A stretch of DNA of 64,000 nucleotides, taken from positions 195,144 through 259,143 of the forward strand of contig NZ_NCSM01000005.1 of the NCBI RefSeq assembly GCF_002224125.1, written 5' to 3'. Below, in pieces: positions 41,894 to 50,996 of this stretch. Position 1 is the first letter of the stretch; the number at the start of each line of letters is the position of its first letter. Position numbers and translations under genes: made by a program. The notes below the pieces were generated by a model, which worked only from the letters and a program-made list of their open reading frames with translations, searched no databases and was not told where the DNA came from. The stretch is from Streptomyces sp. NBS 14/10 (GTDB taxonomy: Bacteria > Actinomycetota > Actinomycetes > Streptomycetales > Streptomycetaceae).

Positions 41894-43772
41894 ATACAGC
41901 ACGGCGGTGCCGACTTGCTCCGTAGCTCACGGCGACATAGTCCAGTGGCCGGTCGGTAGCGGGTCGGCCCCGACGCGCTGTTCGGCGCCGCCTCCGCTTG
42001 TGATGGTGCGAAGCGCAGCTTGCCGGAGTCGGCGCGTGGGTGAGGAAAGTGTCGGCGGTCACGCCCGTCCCGACATCGAAGATCCGGGTCCATGCCATGT
42101 GCTGGCCCTCCAGGAGGCGCCGCGGGTGAGCGTGGCGGTCTTGCCGGTGGCGTCGGCGGCGCTGGTCCCGCGGGTTTCGTCGAAGCGGTGCCAGGCGGCG
42201 AAGGCGGGCGGCGGGGTGGGCGGCTCGCCGGTCAGCCAGTAGACGTTGTAGTTCTGGTGGTGGACGCGGGCGACGGGGAGCAGGGTGACGGTTTCGCCGC
42301 TCGCGGTGGCGGTGAACTTGAGCGTGGCGCCGGACTGCTGCCGCACCGAGTCCTTCACCAGCCGCGGCATGGTCATACTGGGGCGGTTGCCGTATGCCCC
42401 GGCGAGCACGACCGGCCCGTACAGCACGGCCTGGACATCCGGGTCGTCGGGCGTGGGGTCGAGCTTCACCCCATCGGCAGGGTCACGTCGACGCGGTCGC
42501 CGGCCTTCCAGGAGCGGTCGATGACCAGCCAGCTGCCGGGTTTCGGCTGGTCCGGGAGGGTGGTGCCGTTGTGCGCCGCGCGGGCGCCGGTGGCCCAGGC
42601 GGGGATGCGCACACGCAGTTCGAGGGAGGCGGCGCCGGAGGCCACGGCGAGGGTGGTGGTCTGCTGGTCGGGGAAGCCGGTGGTCTGCCGCCAGGTGATG
42701 CCCTTCTCCTGCCAGCGCAGCTCGGAGGGGATGAAGAGGTTCACCAGCAGGCGTTGGTCCGCGTAGGTGTAGATGGTGTCGGCGAACTTGACCTGGGTCT
42801 CCATGCCACTGCCGTGGTCGCAGGAGAAGTTGTTGTAGTCGGTGGAGTACTGATTGGGGTCGGTGCCCATGAAGGGCGGCTGTTGTTTGGAGGCGCCGGG
42901 CGCCAGGCCGGTGTAGTAGATGTTGAAGCCGTGGGCCGAGTCGGGGTCCTGTTCGCCCAGCATCTGGTTGAAGAGCGTGCGCTCGTAGTAGTCGAGCAGG
43001 TCGGTGCGGTCGGGCGCATGGAAGTGGATCAGCCGGGTGAGCTTGAGCATGTTGTACGAGTTGCAGTTCTCACAGCAGTTGTTGGACAGCTGGGCGGCGA
43101 TGGCGCCCGGCTCGTGGAACGCCTCGCCGTTGCTGTTGCCACCGATGACATAGGTGTGGTGGTCGGTGACGATCTTCCAGAAGTTCTCGCCGATGGTGCG
43201 GTAGCGGCTGGCCAGGCCCTGTTCCCACAGCCGAAGGGCGCCGACCATCTTGGGGATCTGGGTGTTGGCGTGCAACCCGGCGAGCTGGTCCTCGTTGCGG
43301 GCGAGCGGGTCGAAGACCCGGGCGTGGGTGAAGCGCTGCGGCCCTTGTCCAGCAGCACGGTGTCGCCGGTGTTGGCGTAGCTGAGGGCGAGCCCGGACAG
43401 CAGATGGCCGGTGCTGTGGCCGCGTAACTCGGTGGTCGGGCTCTCCCAGCCGCCGCACGGCTGGGCGCCGCTCGCCAGGCCGACGCCCCGCCGGAAGGTG
43501 TGGAGCAGCCGGTCGATGTCGACGTACCGCAGATAGGCGGTGTTACGGGACTGCTTGTCCTTGAAGGCGCTCGGCAACAGGGTGACCGCGCCGAGCGGGA
43601 ACGGCCGGACGCTACTCAGCGCCCGTACCCGGCCGCGGGGTGCGGCCGGGCCGGTGGAAGTGGCAGGGGCGGCGGCCATGGCCGTGCCTCCGGCCGCGGC
43701 CGTGAGCGCGACGGCCGCGGCACCGGAGGCCGTGGTGGCGAGGAAGTGCCGTCTGTCGACTGGTTCGTTCAT
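41894..43772 (-). pseudogene. Decayed GH127 (DUF1680) beta-L-arabinofuranosidase with LamG domain
   Basis: One ancestral secreted gene in pieces. ATG 43772 starts a Tat signal (VDRRHFLATTASG) and the GH127 N-terminus to TGDTVLLDKG near 43345. There the frame jumps to QRFTHARVFDPLARNEDQL, skipping an expected 110-125 residues, so a deletion with frameshift. The middle piece runs to 42466 (HANTQIPK, YVIGGNSNGE, NSYNMLKLTR). It ends VTLPMG and the next frame continues KLDPTPDDPDVQAVLYGPV, a one-base loss in a G-run at 42469. The C-terminal LamG domain begins near 42190 (AAWHRFDETRGT) and changes frame several times (TRIFDVGTGVTADTF, ITSGGGAEQRVG, DYVAVS, GTAVLY) before stopping at the IS-like end. 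The multiple breaks plus the internal deletion exclude a simple sequencing error. Confidence 0.85.
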
Positions 43773-43889
43773 GTTCTTCCCTCACAGAGGTTCGAAATTA
43801 CGAATAATGTCCGACATGCTGTGCACGGCGACGGTACCGACACTTCCGTGGAAGTCAACAGCCCCAGCAGTAACAGGGTGTGGGGCCGG

Positions 43890-45338
43890 TCAGCCGCGCC
43901 GCCACTGCTGGTTGGCGCCACCCGTACAGGTCCACTGCACGATCGCGGCCTTGTCCGCGGTGGACTCGTCCGCCACGTCCAGACACTTGCCGCTGCTCCG
44001 GGAGGTCAGCCGCACATATCCGTCGCCGGTGTCCGTGGCCTGCCACTGCTGGTTCGCCCCCGCGCCGCAGGCCGACTGGACGACCTTCGCGCCGTCGTCG
44101 GCGGAGCCGCCGCTGACGGTCAGACACTGGGAGCTGTGCCGGGCGACCAGCTGGACATAGCCGCCGCCGGCGTCCTTGGACCAGAACAGCTGGTTGCCAC
44201 CGCCGTTGCAGGTGTACTGCACGGCCGCGGTGCCATCGGTCTGCGAGGCCGAGGTGATGTCGGCGCATTTGCCGCTGTGCCGGGCCACCAGCGTGCGGTA
44301 CGGCCCGCCGGAGCCGGTCACGGTGCCCGCCTCGGTGTCGATGGCCAGCTGCGGAAACCAGTCCATCGTCATCGTGCGCGAGGTCGGGAAGGACAGCGGC
44401 AGCCACACATAGCGGGAGTCGTTGACCTTGCCGCCGAAGGAGTTGCCCCAGCGGTCGCCCAGATACAGATAGGACGTCGCGCCATCGCCCTGCACCGGCA
44501 GCACATACGCGGTCTGGGAGCCGTACGCGGTCGCGTCGCCGATATTCGCCATCTCGGTCCACGGCCCGGCCAGGTCGGTCGCGGTGGCGTACTTCTGCTG
44601 GTTGGGGTTCCAGCCGGTGGCACCGGAGGTCAGCATGAAGTAGACGTTGCCGCGCTTGAAGAGGGCGGGCGCCTCGCGGTGGCCGCCGGGCCAGGGGTTG
44701 GCCACCAGGCTCGCCACTCCCGTGTAGTCGTCGGTCAGCCGGTAGATCTGCAGGTCATAGTTCTCCCGGGCCGCCGAGACCATATAGCCGGTGCCGTCGT
44801 TGTCCTGGAACAGCGTGATGTCCCGCGACATGTGCTGGCCCAGCGGCCGGAAGCTGCCCCGCCAGGTGTAGTCGCCGTCGACGGTCGGGGAGGTGGCGAC
44901 CGCGGCGCGCGCCTCGCCGTAGTCGGTGCCGTTCTCCTTGTGCATCCACATCACGAACTGCTTGGTCCGCTGGTTGTAGAGGACCTTGGGCCGCTCGATA
45001 TTGGCCTTCGCCAGCTCGGGGTCCGTCGCCTGGGTCAGCACGTGTCTGCGGAACTCCCAGCTCTTGAGGTCCTTCGAGCGGTAGGCGGACACATAGCGGA
45101 AGGTGTTGTCCGCGTTACGGTTCTCGCCGAACCAGTAGTAATACGCGCCGACCTTGATGGCTCCCCCGCCGTGGGCGTGCACCGGATCGCCCGAGGTGGT
45201 GGCAAACTGTGTCCCGTTGAGGACAGTCACGGGGGCGGCCTGCGCGCCGGACGCGCACAGCAACGGGGCCAGCAGGGCCGCGCACACGGCGACCACGAGC
45301 GTCCAGAGGCGGGGGCGCCTCGTCTTCGGGGCAGGCAT
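43890..45338 (-). CDS. Secreted GH43 (subfamily 24-like) exo-beta-1,3-galactanase candidate with CBM13, 482 aa
   Basis: Exported five-bladed propeller glycosidase plus ricin-type lectin. Signal peptide LWTLVVAVCAALLAPLLC ending AQA. The catalytic part opens DPVHAHGGGAIKVGAYYYWF, with ENRN, SKDLKSWEF, NIERPKVLYN, SRDITLFQDNDGTGYMV and GHREAPALFKRG, the pattern of exo-beta-1,3-galactanases. The final 130 residues are a CBM13 with three QxW-type repeats (GGGNQLFW, GANQQWQ, GANQQWR). Similar GH43-CBM13 galactanases are known in Streptomyces and trim the beta-1,3-galactan core of arabinogalactan proteins. The start shares one base with the upstream GH43 stop (TGATG), so they form an operon. Confidence 0.87.
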   Translation of the reverse strand: MPAPKTRRPRLWTLVVAVCAALLAPLLCASGAQAAPVTVLNGTQFATTSGDPVHAHGGGAIKVGAYYYWFGENRNADNTFRYVSAYRSKDLKSWEFRRHVLTQATDPELAKANIERPKVLYNQRTKQFVMWMHKENGTDYGEARAAVATSPTVDGDYTWRGSFRPLGQHMSRDITLFQDNDGTGYMVSAARENYDLQIYRLTDDYTGVASLVANPWPGGHREAPALFKRGNVYFMLTSGATGWNPNQQKYATATDLAGPWTEMANIGDATAYGSQTAYVLPVQGDGATSYLYLGDRWGNSFGGKVNDSRYVWLPLSFPTSRTMTMDWFPQLAIDTEAGTVTGSGGPYRTLVARHSGKCADITSASQTDGTAAVQYTCNGGGNQLFWSKDAGGGYVQLVARHSSQCLTVSGGSADDGAKVVQSACGAGANQQWQATDTGDGYVRLTSRSSGKCLDVADESTADKAAIVQWTCTGGANQQWRRG

Positions 45339-47236
45339 CACACACTCTCCTTCAGCACGGTGAAGTGGCGGGCGAATCCGGAGAGGCCGGGCAGCTCCCT
45401 GATCGGGGTCCAGGTCCGGAATCCGTCGAGGCTGTCGCTGTAGTAGTACTTGTGGTCCGCGTAGCCGTCGAAGTAGATACGCCAGCCGCCGTTGTCCAGA
45501 TGGACCAGCGCGGGCCCCTCGCGCCAACTGCCCCAGCCCGCCCAGTCGCCGGTGCCGCGGAAGGTGTACGGCCCGCCCAGGCTGGTGGCCGTCGCGTACT
45601 CGATGTACTTCGTCGTCTCCTGCTTGGTGAAGGCGTGGTACTGACCGGCGTAGCGGACGACGAAGGTGTCGATGTAGTTGGCGCTGTCCAGGCCGGTGAT
45701 CGGCTTCGGGGAGGTCCACGAGGACAGCGCGGCGTTGGTGGCGGTGAGCAGATGCGGCCGGAAAGTCTGGCCGGAGGTGGACGTGGTGTCCAGCGAGACG
45801 ATGACGTTGATACTGCCGTTGGTGTCCACGAAGAACTCGGGCGCCCAGGTGCGCTCCAGACCGGCCACCGGGAGGGTGTGGTCGCGTACGAAGGTCCAGT
45901 TCACCCGGTCTCGGCTGCGTGCGAAGCCGATGGTGTTCCCGGTCCAGTTGGTGGTGTAGACGATGTAGTAGTAGCCGTCGGTGTGCTTGATGACGCTGGG
46001 GTCGCGGATCAGCTGGGCCGGGGGCGTGTACGCCGGGCCCTTGAGCAGCGTGTAGGCCAGCGCGTCCGGCGAGTCGTAGACGTACATGTTGGACTCGCTG
46101 CTGTTCGTGAACGCGGTCATGGTGTACCGCGATGTCGCCTTCGCCTCGCGTACGGGCGCGTCGGCCACCGGGATGCCGAAGTCCGGGGTGCCGTCGGCCT
46201 TCCAGCGCAGGGTCTGGACGCGGGTGTGGCGGTTGGGGTCGTGCAGCGGATCGCCGGTGATGTCCTTGTACTGGCGCGCATGGTAGACGAGGACGTCGGT
46301 GCGGCCGTCTTCGGCGACGGTGAAGGAGTTGTGCCCCGGACCGTACTGCTTGGTGGTGTCATTGCTGGTGAAGACCGGCGTCGGGCTCTTGGCCCAGGAG
46401 GCGGGGTCCAGCAGGTCGCTGCTCGCGGAGGCGGTCAGCAGCCCCATGCAGTAGTTGCTGTCGGTGGCGCTGGCGGAGTAGGTCAGGAAGACCTTGTTGT
46501 TCCGCTGGAGGACCGAGGGTCCCTCGTTGACCTTGTAGCCGCGGGTCTCCCAGTCGTACGTCGGGCGGGAGATCTCCACCTGCGGGCCGGTGACGGTCCA
46601 TGGGTTGGCCATCCGGGCAAGGTAGATGCTGGAGTTGTTGCCGACGGCCGGGTTGGACTGGGCCCAGACGAGATAGCGGTTGCCCCGGTGGACGAAGGTG
46701 GAGGCGTCGAGGGAGAAGGAGTCCAGTGGGGTGGTGATCCGGCCCTTCTCGGTCCAGGTCCCGGTGAACGGGTTGGCGCTCGCGTTCTCCAGCACCCACA
46801 TCCGGATCTTCCAGACGTCGTTGGCCGGTGCCGAGGCGAAGTAGACATACCACTTGCCGTCGATGAAGTGGATCTCCGGCGCCCAGATGTGGGCGCCCAT
46901 GTCGCCGCTGGTGTGCTTCCTCCAGATCACCGACTCGGCGGCGGTGGACAGACCCTGCAGGGTCTTGGAGCGGCGCAGGATGATGCGGTCGTACTCGGGT
47001 GCGGTGGCGGTGAAGTAGTAGTAGCCATCGGTGTGTTTGACGATATGCGGATCGGCCCGCTGCAGGACCAGCGGATTGCGGTACGGCTCGGCCTTGGCCC
47101 CGGCCGGCGCGGCTTTGGCCTGTGCCGCGGACGGGCCCGCGGCGTGGGCCAGGCCGGGCGCACCCACGACGGCGCCCGCTGCCAGGGCGCCCTTGAGGAC
47201 CAGCCGGCGGCCGGGTTGTTGTTCACTGCGGCTCAT
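45338..47236 (-). CDS. Exported two-domain GH43 enzyme (arabinofuranosidase-like), 632 aa
   Basis: Two consecutive GH43-type propellers in one polypeptide. N-terminal twin-Arg-like signal (PGRRLVLKGALAAGAVVG, cleavage near AHA). Domain 1, about residues 50-330: NPLVLQRADPHIVKHTDG with the base Asp, WAPEIHFIDGKWYVYF, GYKVNEGPSVL with the probable acid Glu, and the HNSF region. Domain 2, about 350-632: IRDPSVIKHTDGYYYIVYTT, TWAPEFFVD, and SWREGPALV with a candidate acid. Both halves keep the Asp and Glu marks, so both may be active. Domain 1 resembles extracellular alpha-L-arabinofuranosidases. ATG 47236 with SD AGGAGA. The operator-like motif CGAAACTTTCG lies 88 bases upstream. Confidence 0.85.
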   Translation of the reverse strand: MSRSEQQPGRRLVLKGALAAGAVVGAPGLAHAAGPSAAQAKAAPAGAKAEPYRNPLVLQRADPHIVKHTDGYYYFTATAPEYDRIILRRSKTLQGLSTAAESVIWRKHTSGDMGAHIWAPEIHFIDGKWYVYFASAPANDVWKIRMWVLENASANPFTGTWTEKGRITTPLDSFSLDASTFVHRGNRYLVWAQSNPAVGNNSSIYLARMANPWTVTGPQVEISRPTYDWETRGYKVNEGPSVLQRNNKVFLTYSASATDSNYCMGLLTASASSDLLDPASWAKSPTPVFTSNDTTKQYGPGHNSFTVAEDGRTDVLVYHARQYKDITGDPLHDPNRHTRVQTLRWKADGTPDFGIPVADAPVREAKATSRYTMTAFTNSSESNMYVYDSPDALAYTLLKGPAYTPPAQLIRDPSVIKHTDGYYYIVYTTNWTGNTIGFARSRDRVNWTFVRDHTLPVAGLERTWAPEFFVDTNGSINVIVSLDTTSTSGQTFRPHLLTATNAALSSWTSPKPITGLDSANYIDTFVVRYAGQYHAFTKQETTKYIEYATATSLGGPYTFRGTGDWAGWGSWREGPALVHLDNGGWRIYFDGYADHKYYYSDSLDGFRTWTPIRELPGLSGFARHFTVLKESV

Positions 47237-47323
47237 GTCTGTCTCCTGATGACGGACCACGGTGATCGATTTTGTTCGGAGATTAAGGCTTCTGATGACT
47301 TCTGACAGTCCCTGAGGAAGGTG

Positions 47324-47334
47324 CGAAACTTTCG
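47324..47334. promoter_or_regulatory. CGAAA-N-TTTCG operator, site 1
   Basis: CGAAACTTTCG, perfect arms, in the 223-base divergent region between the GH43 operon and the intact GH127 gene. The same motif recurs at 50986 and 51118. Confidence 0.65.
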
Positions 47335-47459
47335 AAAACGCCGCGGGGCCCGGGGCGTTCATCAGTAGAGACGGAAGCCTTGTCGCGGAGCACAGGCTTA
47401 CCTAAGCTCGCCGCGACAACCGGTTTCCATGTCTGTGACCAGGAAGAAGTGGTAGGCGG

Positions 47460-49460
47460 ATGACCGCAGGACCGATCCGACTCTCCATGGGTGCGCACAC
47501 CGCACTGCGCCCGGCCACCACGGCCCGTATCACCGGCGGCTTCTGGGCCGCCAGGCGCCGCACCAACGCCGAGGTGAGCATCGCGCAGGGGCCGCACCGG
47601 CTCGAGGAGGCGGGCAACTTGGGCAATCTGCGGGCGGCCGCCGCGGCGAAGGCGCCGGGGTTCAGCGGCGACTTCCAGTTCCAGGACTCGGATGTGCACA
47701 AATGGCTGGAGGCCGCGTCCTGGCAGCTGGCTGAAGGAGCTGAGGTGCCGGCTGGAGGTACCGGGGCAGCCGGGGCGGCCGCCGGGGAACTGGCCCGGCA
47801 TGTCGGCCGGTTGACCGAACTCGTGGCCGCCGCGCAGGACACCGACGGCTACCTCCAGACGTACTACCAGGTCAGGCCGGGTGCCCAGCGGTGGACCGAG
47901 TTGCACTGGGGTCATGAGCTCTACTGCGCGGGCCATCTCATCCAGGCCGCGATCGCGCACCACCGGGCTATGGGAGGCGATGAACTCCTCGGCGTGGCGG
48001 TGCGGTTCGCCGACCACATCGACGCCACCTTCGGCCCCGGCAAGCCGGTGGACGCCGTATGCGGACACCCGGAGATCGAGACGGCGCTGGTCGAGCTGTA
48101 CCGGGAGACGGACGAGCGGCGCTATCTCGACCTCGCCCGCTACTTCGTGGACCGGCGCGGAGCGGGCACCCTCGGCGACGGCGCCGTGGACCGGGAGGCC
48201 GACCGCCGCCCCGGCGCACCCTACTGGCAGGACCACGCCCCGGTGCGGGACGCGGCCGGGGTCACCGGGCACGCCGTACGCCAGCTGTACCTGCTCGCCG
48301 GGGCCGCCGACCTGGCGGCCGAGACCGGCGACCCCGGGCTGCGGGAGGCGCTGGTGCGGCTGTGGGAGGACACGGCCGCCACCAAGACCTATCTGACCGG
48401 TGGGGTCGGCTCCCGGCACGACCTGGAGGCGTTCGGCGACGCGTACGAACTGCCGCCGGACCGGGCGTACGCCGAGACGTGCGCGGCCATCGCCTCGATC
48501 CAGTTCGGCTGGCGCATGGCGCTGCTGACGGGCGAGGCCCGCTACAGCGACCTGGTCGAACGGACCTTGTACAACGGCTTCCTGTCGGGCGTCTCGCTGG
48601 ACGGGAACCGCTGGCTGTACGTCAACCCGCTCCAGGTCCGCGAGGACTACGCCGGTCCGCACGGCGACCAGGGGGCGCGCCGCACGGAGTGGTTCCGCTG
48701 CGCCTGCTGCCCGCCGAACGTGATGCGGCTACTGGCCTCGCTGCCGCACTACGTGGCCAGCGGCGACGCGGACGGCCTGCAGCTGCACCAGTACGCGTCG
48801 GGGTCGTACGCGGCGGGCGGCGGGGCGGTGCGGGTAGGCACCGGCTACCCCTGGGAGGGCCGGATCGCGGTCGTCGTGGACGAGGTCCCCGGCGACGGGG
48901 ACTGGACCCTCTCGCTGCGCATCCCGCACTGGGCGGACGAGTACGGGGCGACGGTCAACGGCGAGGCCGTGGCCGGGCGGGCCGAGGGCGGCTGGCTGCG
49001 GCTGCGGCGCCGCTGGCGGCCGGGCGAGACGGTGGTGCTCGAGCTGCCACTGCACCCCCGGCTCACCCGGCCCGACCCCCGGGTGGACGCGGTGCGCGGC
49101 TGCGTCGCGATCGAGCGCGGGCCGCTGGTGTACTGCCTGGAGGCGCCGGACCAGCCGGCCGATCTCAGGCTCGACCGCGTCCAGCTCGACCCCGGGGCGG
49201 CGCTGCACGCCACGCACCGGCCGGAACTGCTCGGCGGGGTCACCGCGATCACGGCCGGGGCGCTGCGCTCCCAGGTCCGGCCCGAGGGCTGGTGGCCGTA
49301 CGCCGATGCCGACGGCGGCGCACCCGGAACCCCCGGAGCACCCGGCGCGCTCGGAGCACCGCATGCCCCCGCCGCCGAGCCGGTCCGGGTGACGGCGATC
49401 CCCTACTACGCGTGGGCGAACCGGGAGGCGGGGGCGATGCGGGTGTGGATTCCGGTGTAA
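47460..49460 (+). CDS. GH127 beta-L-arabinofuranosidase, 666 aa
   Basis: Cytosolic (no signal) retaining enzyme using a zinc-bound cysteine, the HypBA1 type that releases beta-L-arabinofuranose. An (alpha/alpha)6 barrel with QDTDGYLQTYY, ELYCAGHLIQAAIAH and YLTGGVGSRHDLEAFGDAYE is followed by C-terminal beta domains. Zinc/nucleophile residues by position: E339 and C341 in AETCAAIASIQF, C416 and C417 in CACCPPNVMRLL, close to HypBA1 E338, C340, C417 and C418. Acidic general acid Glu in EAFGDAYEL. A collagen-like GAPGTPGAPGALGAP insert sits near the C-terminus (about residue 620). Divergent from the GH43 operon with a shared operator. Together they could strip arabinose from plant glycoproteins. 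Confidence 0.92.
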   Translation: MTAGPIRLSMGAHTALRPATTARITGGFWAARRRTNAEVSIAQGPHRLEEAGNLGNLRAAAAAKAPGFSGDFQFQDSDVHKWLEAASWQLAEGAEVPAGGTGAAGAAAGELARHVGRLTELVAAAQDTDGYLQTYYQVRPGAQRWTELHWGHELYCAGHLIQAAIAHHRAMGGDELLGVAVRFADHIDATFGPGKPVDAVCGHPEIETALVELYRETDERRYLDLARYFVDRRGAGTLGDGAVDREADRRPGAPYWQDHAPVRDAAGVTGHAVRQLYLLAGAADLAAETGDPGLREALVRLWEDTAATKTYLTGGVGSRHDLEAFGDAYELPPDRAYAETCAAIASIQFGWRMALLTGEARYSDLVERTLYNGFLSGVSLDGNRWLYVNPLQVREDYAGPHGDQGARRTEWFRCACCPPNVMRLLASLPHYVASGDADGLQLHQYASGSYAAGGGAVRVGTGYPWEGRIAVVVDEVPGDGDWTLSLRIPHWADEYGATVNGEAVAGRAEGGWLRLRRRWRPGETVVLELPLHPRLTRPDPRVDAVRGCVAIERGPLVYCLEAPDQPADLRLDRVQLDPGAALHATHRPELLGGVTAITAGALRSQVRPEGWWPYADADGGAPGTPGAPGALGAPHAPAAEPVRVTAIPYYAWANREAGAMRVWIPV

Positions 49461-49468
49461 GCGCTTGC
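49457..49468. promoter_or_regulatory. GTAAGCGCTTGC operator-like site at the GH127 stop codon
   Basis: 12-bp near-palindrome with AAGCGCTT core, identical to the core of the site at 52268-52279. It covers the TAA stop of GH127 and lies 121 bases before the small protein gene. Confidence 0.4.
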
Positions 49469-49589
49469 GCGATCCTCTCGTGCGGTATGCCTGCGCACCT
49501 CGCTGTGGAACTCGCCGGGTGGTCCGGACGTTGGGCGCTTGAGGAACACGGTTGTGTGCCCGAGGGCACCGGCGAACGGGAGGTGTCCC

Positions 49590-49844
49590 TTGAGCACCGG
49601 CTCCACGGACCGGGGAGCGGACCCCGACGAGCCCAGCGAGCCCGGCAAGTCCGGCGACTGGGACGACGTGGTCCTGGACCAGGACTTCATACGCGGCGCG
49701 GAGGTGTCCGAGCCCACCGCGCGCACCCGGATGCTGACCGCGCGCTGGCGGCGCGGCGTGCCCGAGCCGCAGCCGTGGCGCGCGGATGAGCCGCCGGCGG
49801 GCTGGTTCTGGAGCAAGCGCCGCAGGCGGCGACGGCGGCGTTAG
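49590..49844 (+). CDS. Small protein with SCO2583/SCO2584-type N-terminal domain, 84 aa
   Basis: TTG 49590 with SD GGGAGG six bases upstream gives 84 residues. The conserved part DWDDVVLDQDFIRGAEVSEP, then TARTRMLTARWRR and PWRADEPPAGW, matches the domain I recall at the N-terminus of SCO2583/SCO2584 proteins of Streptomyces. Here it stands alone, without the membrane or spore-wall part. The C-terminus is SKRRRRRRRR, eight arginines in a row, suggesting nucleic acid or acidic polymer binding. No function known. Confidence 0.65.
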   Translation: MSTGSTDRGADPDEPSEPGKSGDWDDVVLDQDFIRGAEVSEPTARTRMLTARWRRGVPEPQPWRADEPPAGWFWSKRRRRRRRR

Positions 49845-49945
49845 GGCCGCGTCGGGGCCCAGGGCCGGGGCCGCTCCGCACGACGGCGGCGTTAGCGGGG
49901 GCGCGGTCGCGATCGCGGCGTCTTCCGGCAGGCGACGGCGGCGTA
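49830..49945 (+). repeat. Three spaced copies of CGACGGCGGCGT(T)A
   Basis: Copies begin at 49830, 49881 and 49933, spaced 51 and 52 bases. The first overlaps the end of the small protein gene. Intervening sequence is not conserved. The gap 49845-50079 has no gene. Confidence 0.55.
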
Positions 49946-50079
49946 TTTCCCAGCGGGCAACGGCGGCAACGTTTCGGTGAGCGGCGGCGACCAACCGTCG
50001 CGGGCGGCCACGCACCCGTACCGCCCCTCCACGGGGGCGTGCCGTCTGCTTCCACTTCCCGACCCGGAAGCGAGCCGCC

Positions 50080-50928
50080 ATGCCACTGTTAAGAAGACTC
50101 CGAATGCTCCTGGTCGCCGTGGCGGCCGGGGCACTGTCCGTCATCGGCTTCTCCGCACCCGCGGGGGCCGCCACCTCGGCGCCCGCCGACACCTGGAATC
50201 CGCCGAGCAACCTCGTCCGGCCGCTGGACGAGGTCTGGAAGCATGTCGAGTCCACCTACCCGGACCTCTACGGCTTCAAGAACTACGGCTGGGACCAGCT
50301 GATGGCCAACAAGGGCAGCCTCAACTACTGCGTGCGCTGGGAATCCGACCAGCCCGTCAGCGCCGCGCTGCGCGACCAGATCCACACCGCCCTCAAGCGG
50401 CAGTCCAAGAAGTGGATCGACTCCGTCGCGGGCTTCGACGGCTTCCCGTACAACGACGTCCCGGTCAAGATCGTCGGCTGGGCCGTCAAGAACCGCTCGA
50501 CCCTCCAGTGGACCGACAACTCGGTGGACATCTACACCGGGCTGGAGAGCGAAGGCGCGCCGCAGTGCTCCCCCGACTGCGGTCGCTTCTTCCACCAGGA
50601 CGGCAACTACTCCAAGTGTCCCGGCGGCGCGGCGCGCCACTACGACCAGTCGCTCTGGCTCACCAAGGGCTTCGGCGGCGGCGCGGGCGGCGACTGGGGC
50701 CAGCGCATCGGCAGTGAGTACATGGTCGGCGCGGTGAACCAGGACAACATCCATATCCTGCTGCACGAGATCGGCCACACCTACGGTCTGGACGACTTCT
50801 ACGACTGGACCCCGACCGGTGTCGGCGGCTTCCTGATGCAGGCGGGAACGGCGGATCACATCACCGAGTTCGACAAGTGGATGTACCGCGACTTCTGGCG
50901 CCACCTCAAGAGCCGCTACGGCTTGTAG
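50080..50928 (+). CDS. Secreted metzincin-like zinc metalloprotein, 282 aa
   Basis: Signal peptide MLLVAVAAGALSVIGFSAPA with cleavage near GAA. Zinc motif HEIGHTYGLDD: H229, E230, H233, G236 and D239, fitting HExxHxxGxxD as in snapalysin-type metzincins where Asp is third ligand. A Met-turn candidate is GGFLMQAG about 25 residues later. Four Cys in the middle (CVRW, QCSPDCG, KCPGG) may form disulfides. The domain before the zinc motif (VWKHVESTYPDLYGFKNYG) is not one I can assign to a named peptidase family. Sitting between GH127 and the LacI gene, it may open the protein part of arabinosylated plant glycoproteins. ATG 50080 used, ATG 50104 possible. Confidence 0.75.
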   Translation: MPLLRRLRMLLVAVAAGALSVIGFSAPAGAATSAPADTWNPPSNLVRPLDEVWKHVESTYPDLYGFKNYGWDQLMANKGSLNYCVRWESDQPVSAALRDQIHTALKRQSKKWIDSVAGFDGFPYNDVPVKIVGWAVKNRSTLQWTDNSVDIYTGLESEGAPQCSPDCGRFFHQDGNYSKCPGGAARHYDQSLWLTKGFGGGAGGDWGQRIGSEYMVGAVNQDNIHILLHEIGHTYGLDDFYDWTPTGVGGFLMQAGTADHITEFDKWMYRDFWRHLKSRYGL

Positions 50929-50941
50929 ACACCCGCACCGC

Positions 50942-50971
50942 GGCCCCGTACGCCCCCCAGCGTACGGGGCC
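50942..50971 (+). terminator. Terminator after metalloprotein gene
   Basis: GGCCCCGTACG pairs with CGTACGGGGCC around an 8-base loop, 13 bases past the stop codon. Confidence 0.8.
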
Positions 50972-50985
50972 TGCTTGCGGTTTTT

Positions 50986-50996
50986 CGAAAGTTTCG
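50986..50996. promoter_or_regulatory. CGAAA-N-TTTCG operator, site 2
   Basis: CGAAAGTTTCG, perfect arms, 162 bases upstream of the LacI gene start. Its flank TTTTCGAAAGTTTCG matches the reverse of site 1. Confidence 0.65.

Noticed and set aside
42466..42469. Single-base frameshift as a possible sequencing error
   Set aside because: On its own it could be an error in a G-run, but the same gene has an internal deletion and several more frame changes, so it is treated as a pseudogene.
43842..43855. ACTTCC-GT-GGAAGT inverted repeat downstream of the GH127 pseudogene start
   Set aside because: Only 6-bp arms, no known pattern, and next to a dead gene. Also the nearby TTCGAAATTACGAA does not fit CGAAA-N-TTTCG well.
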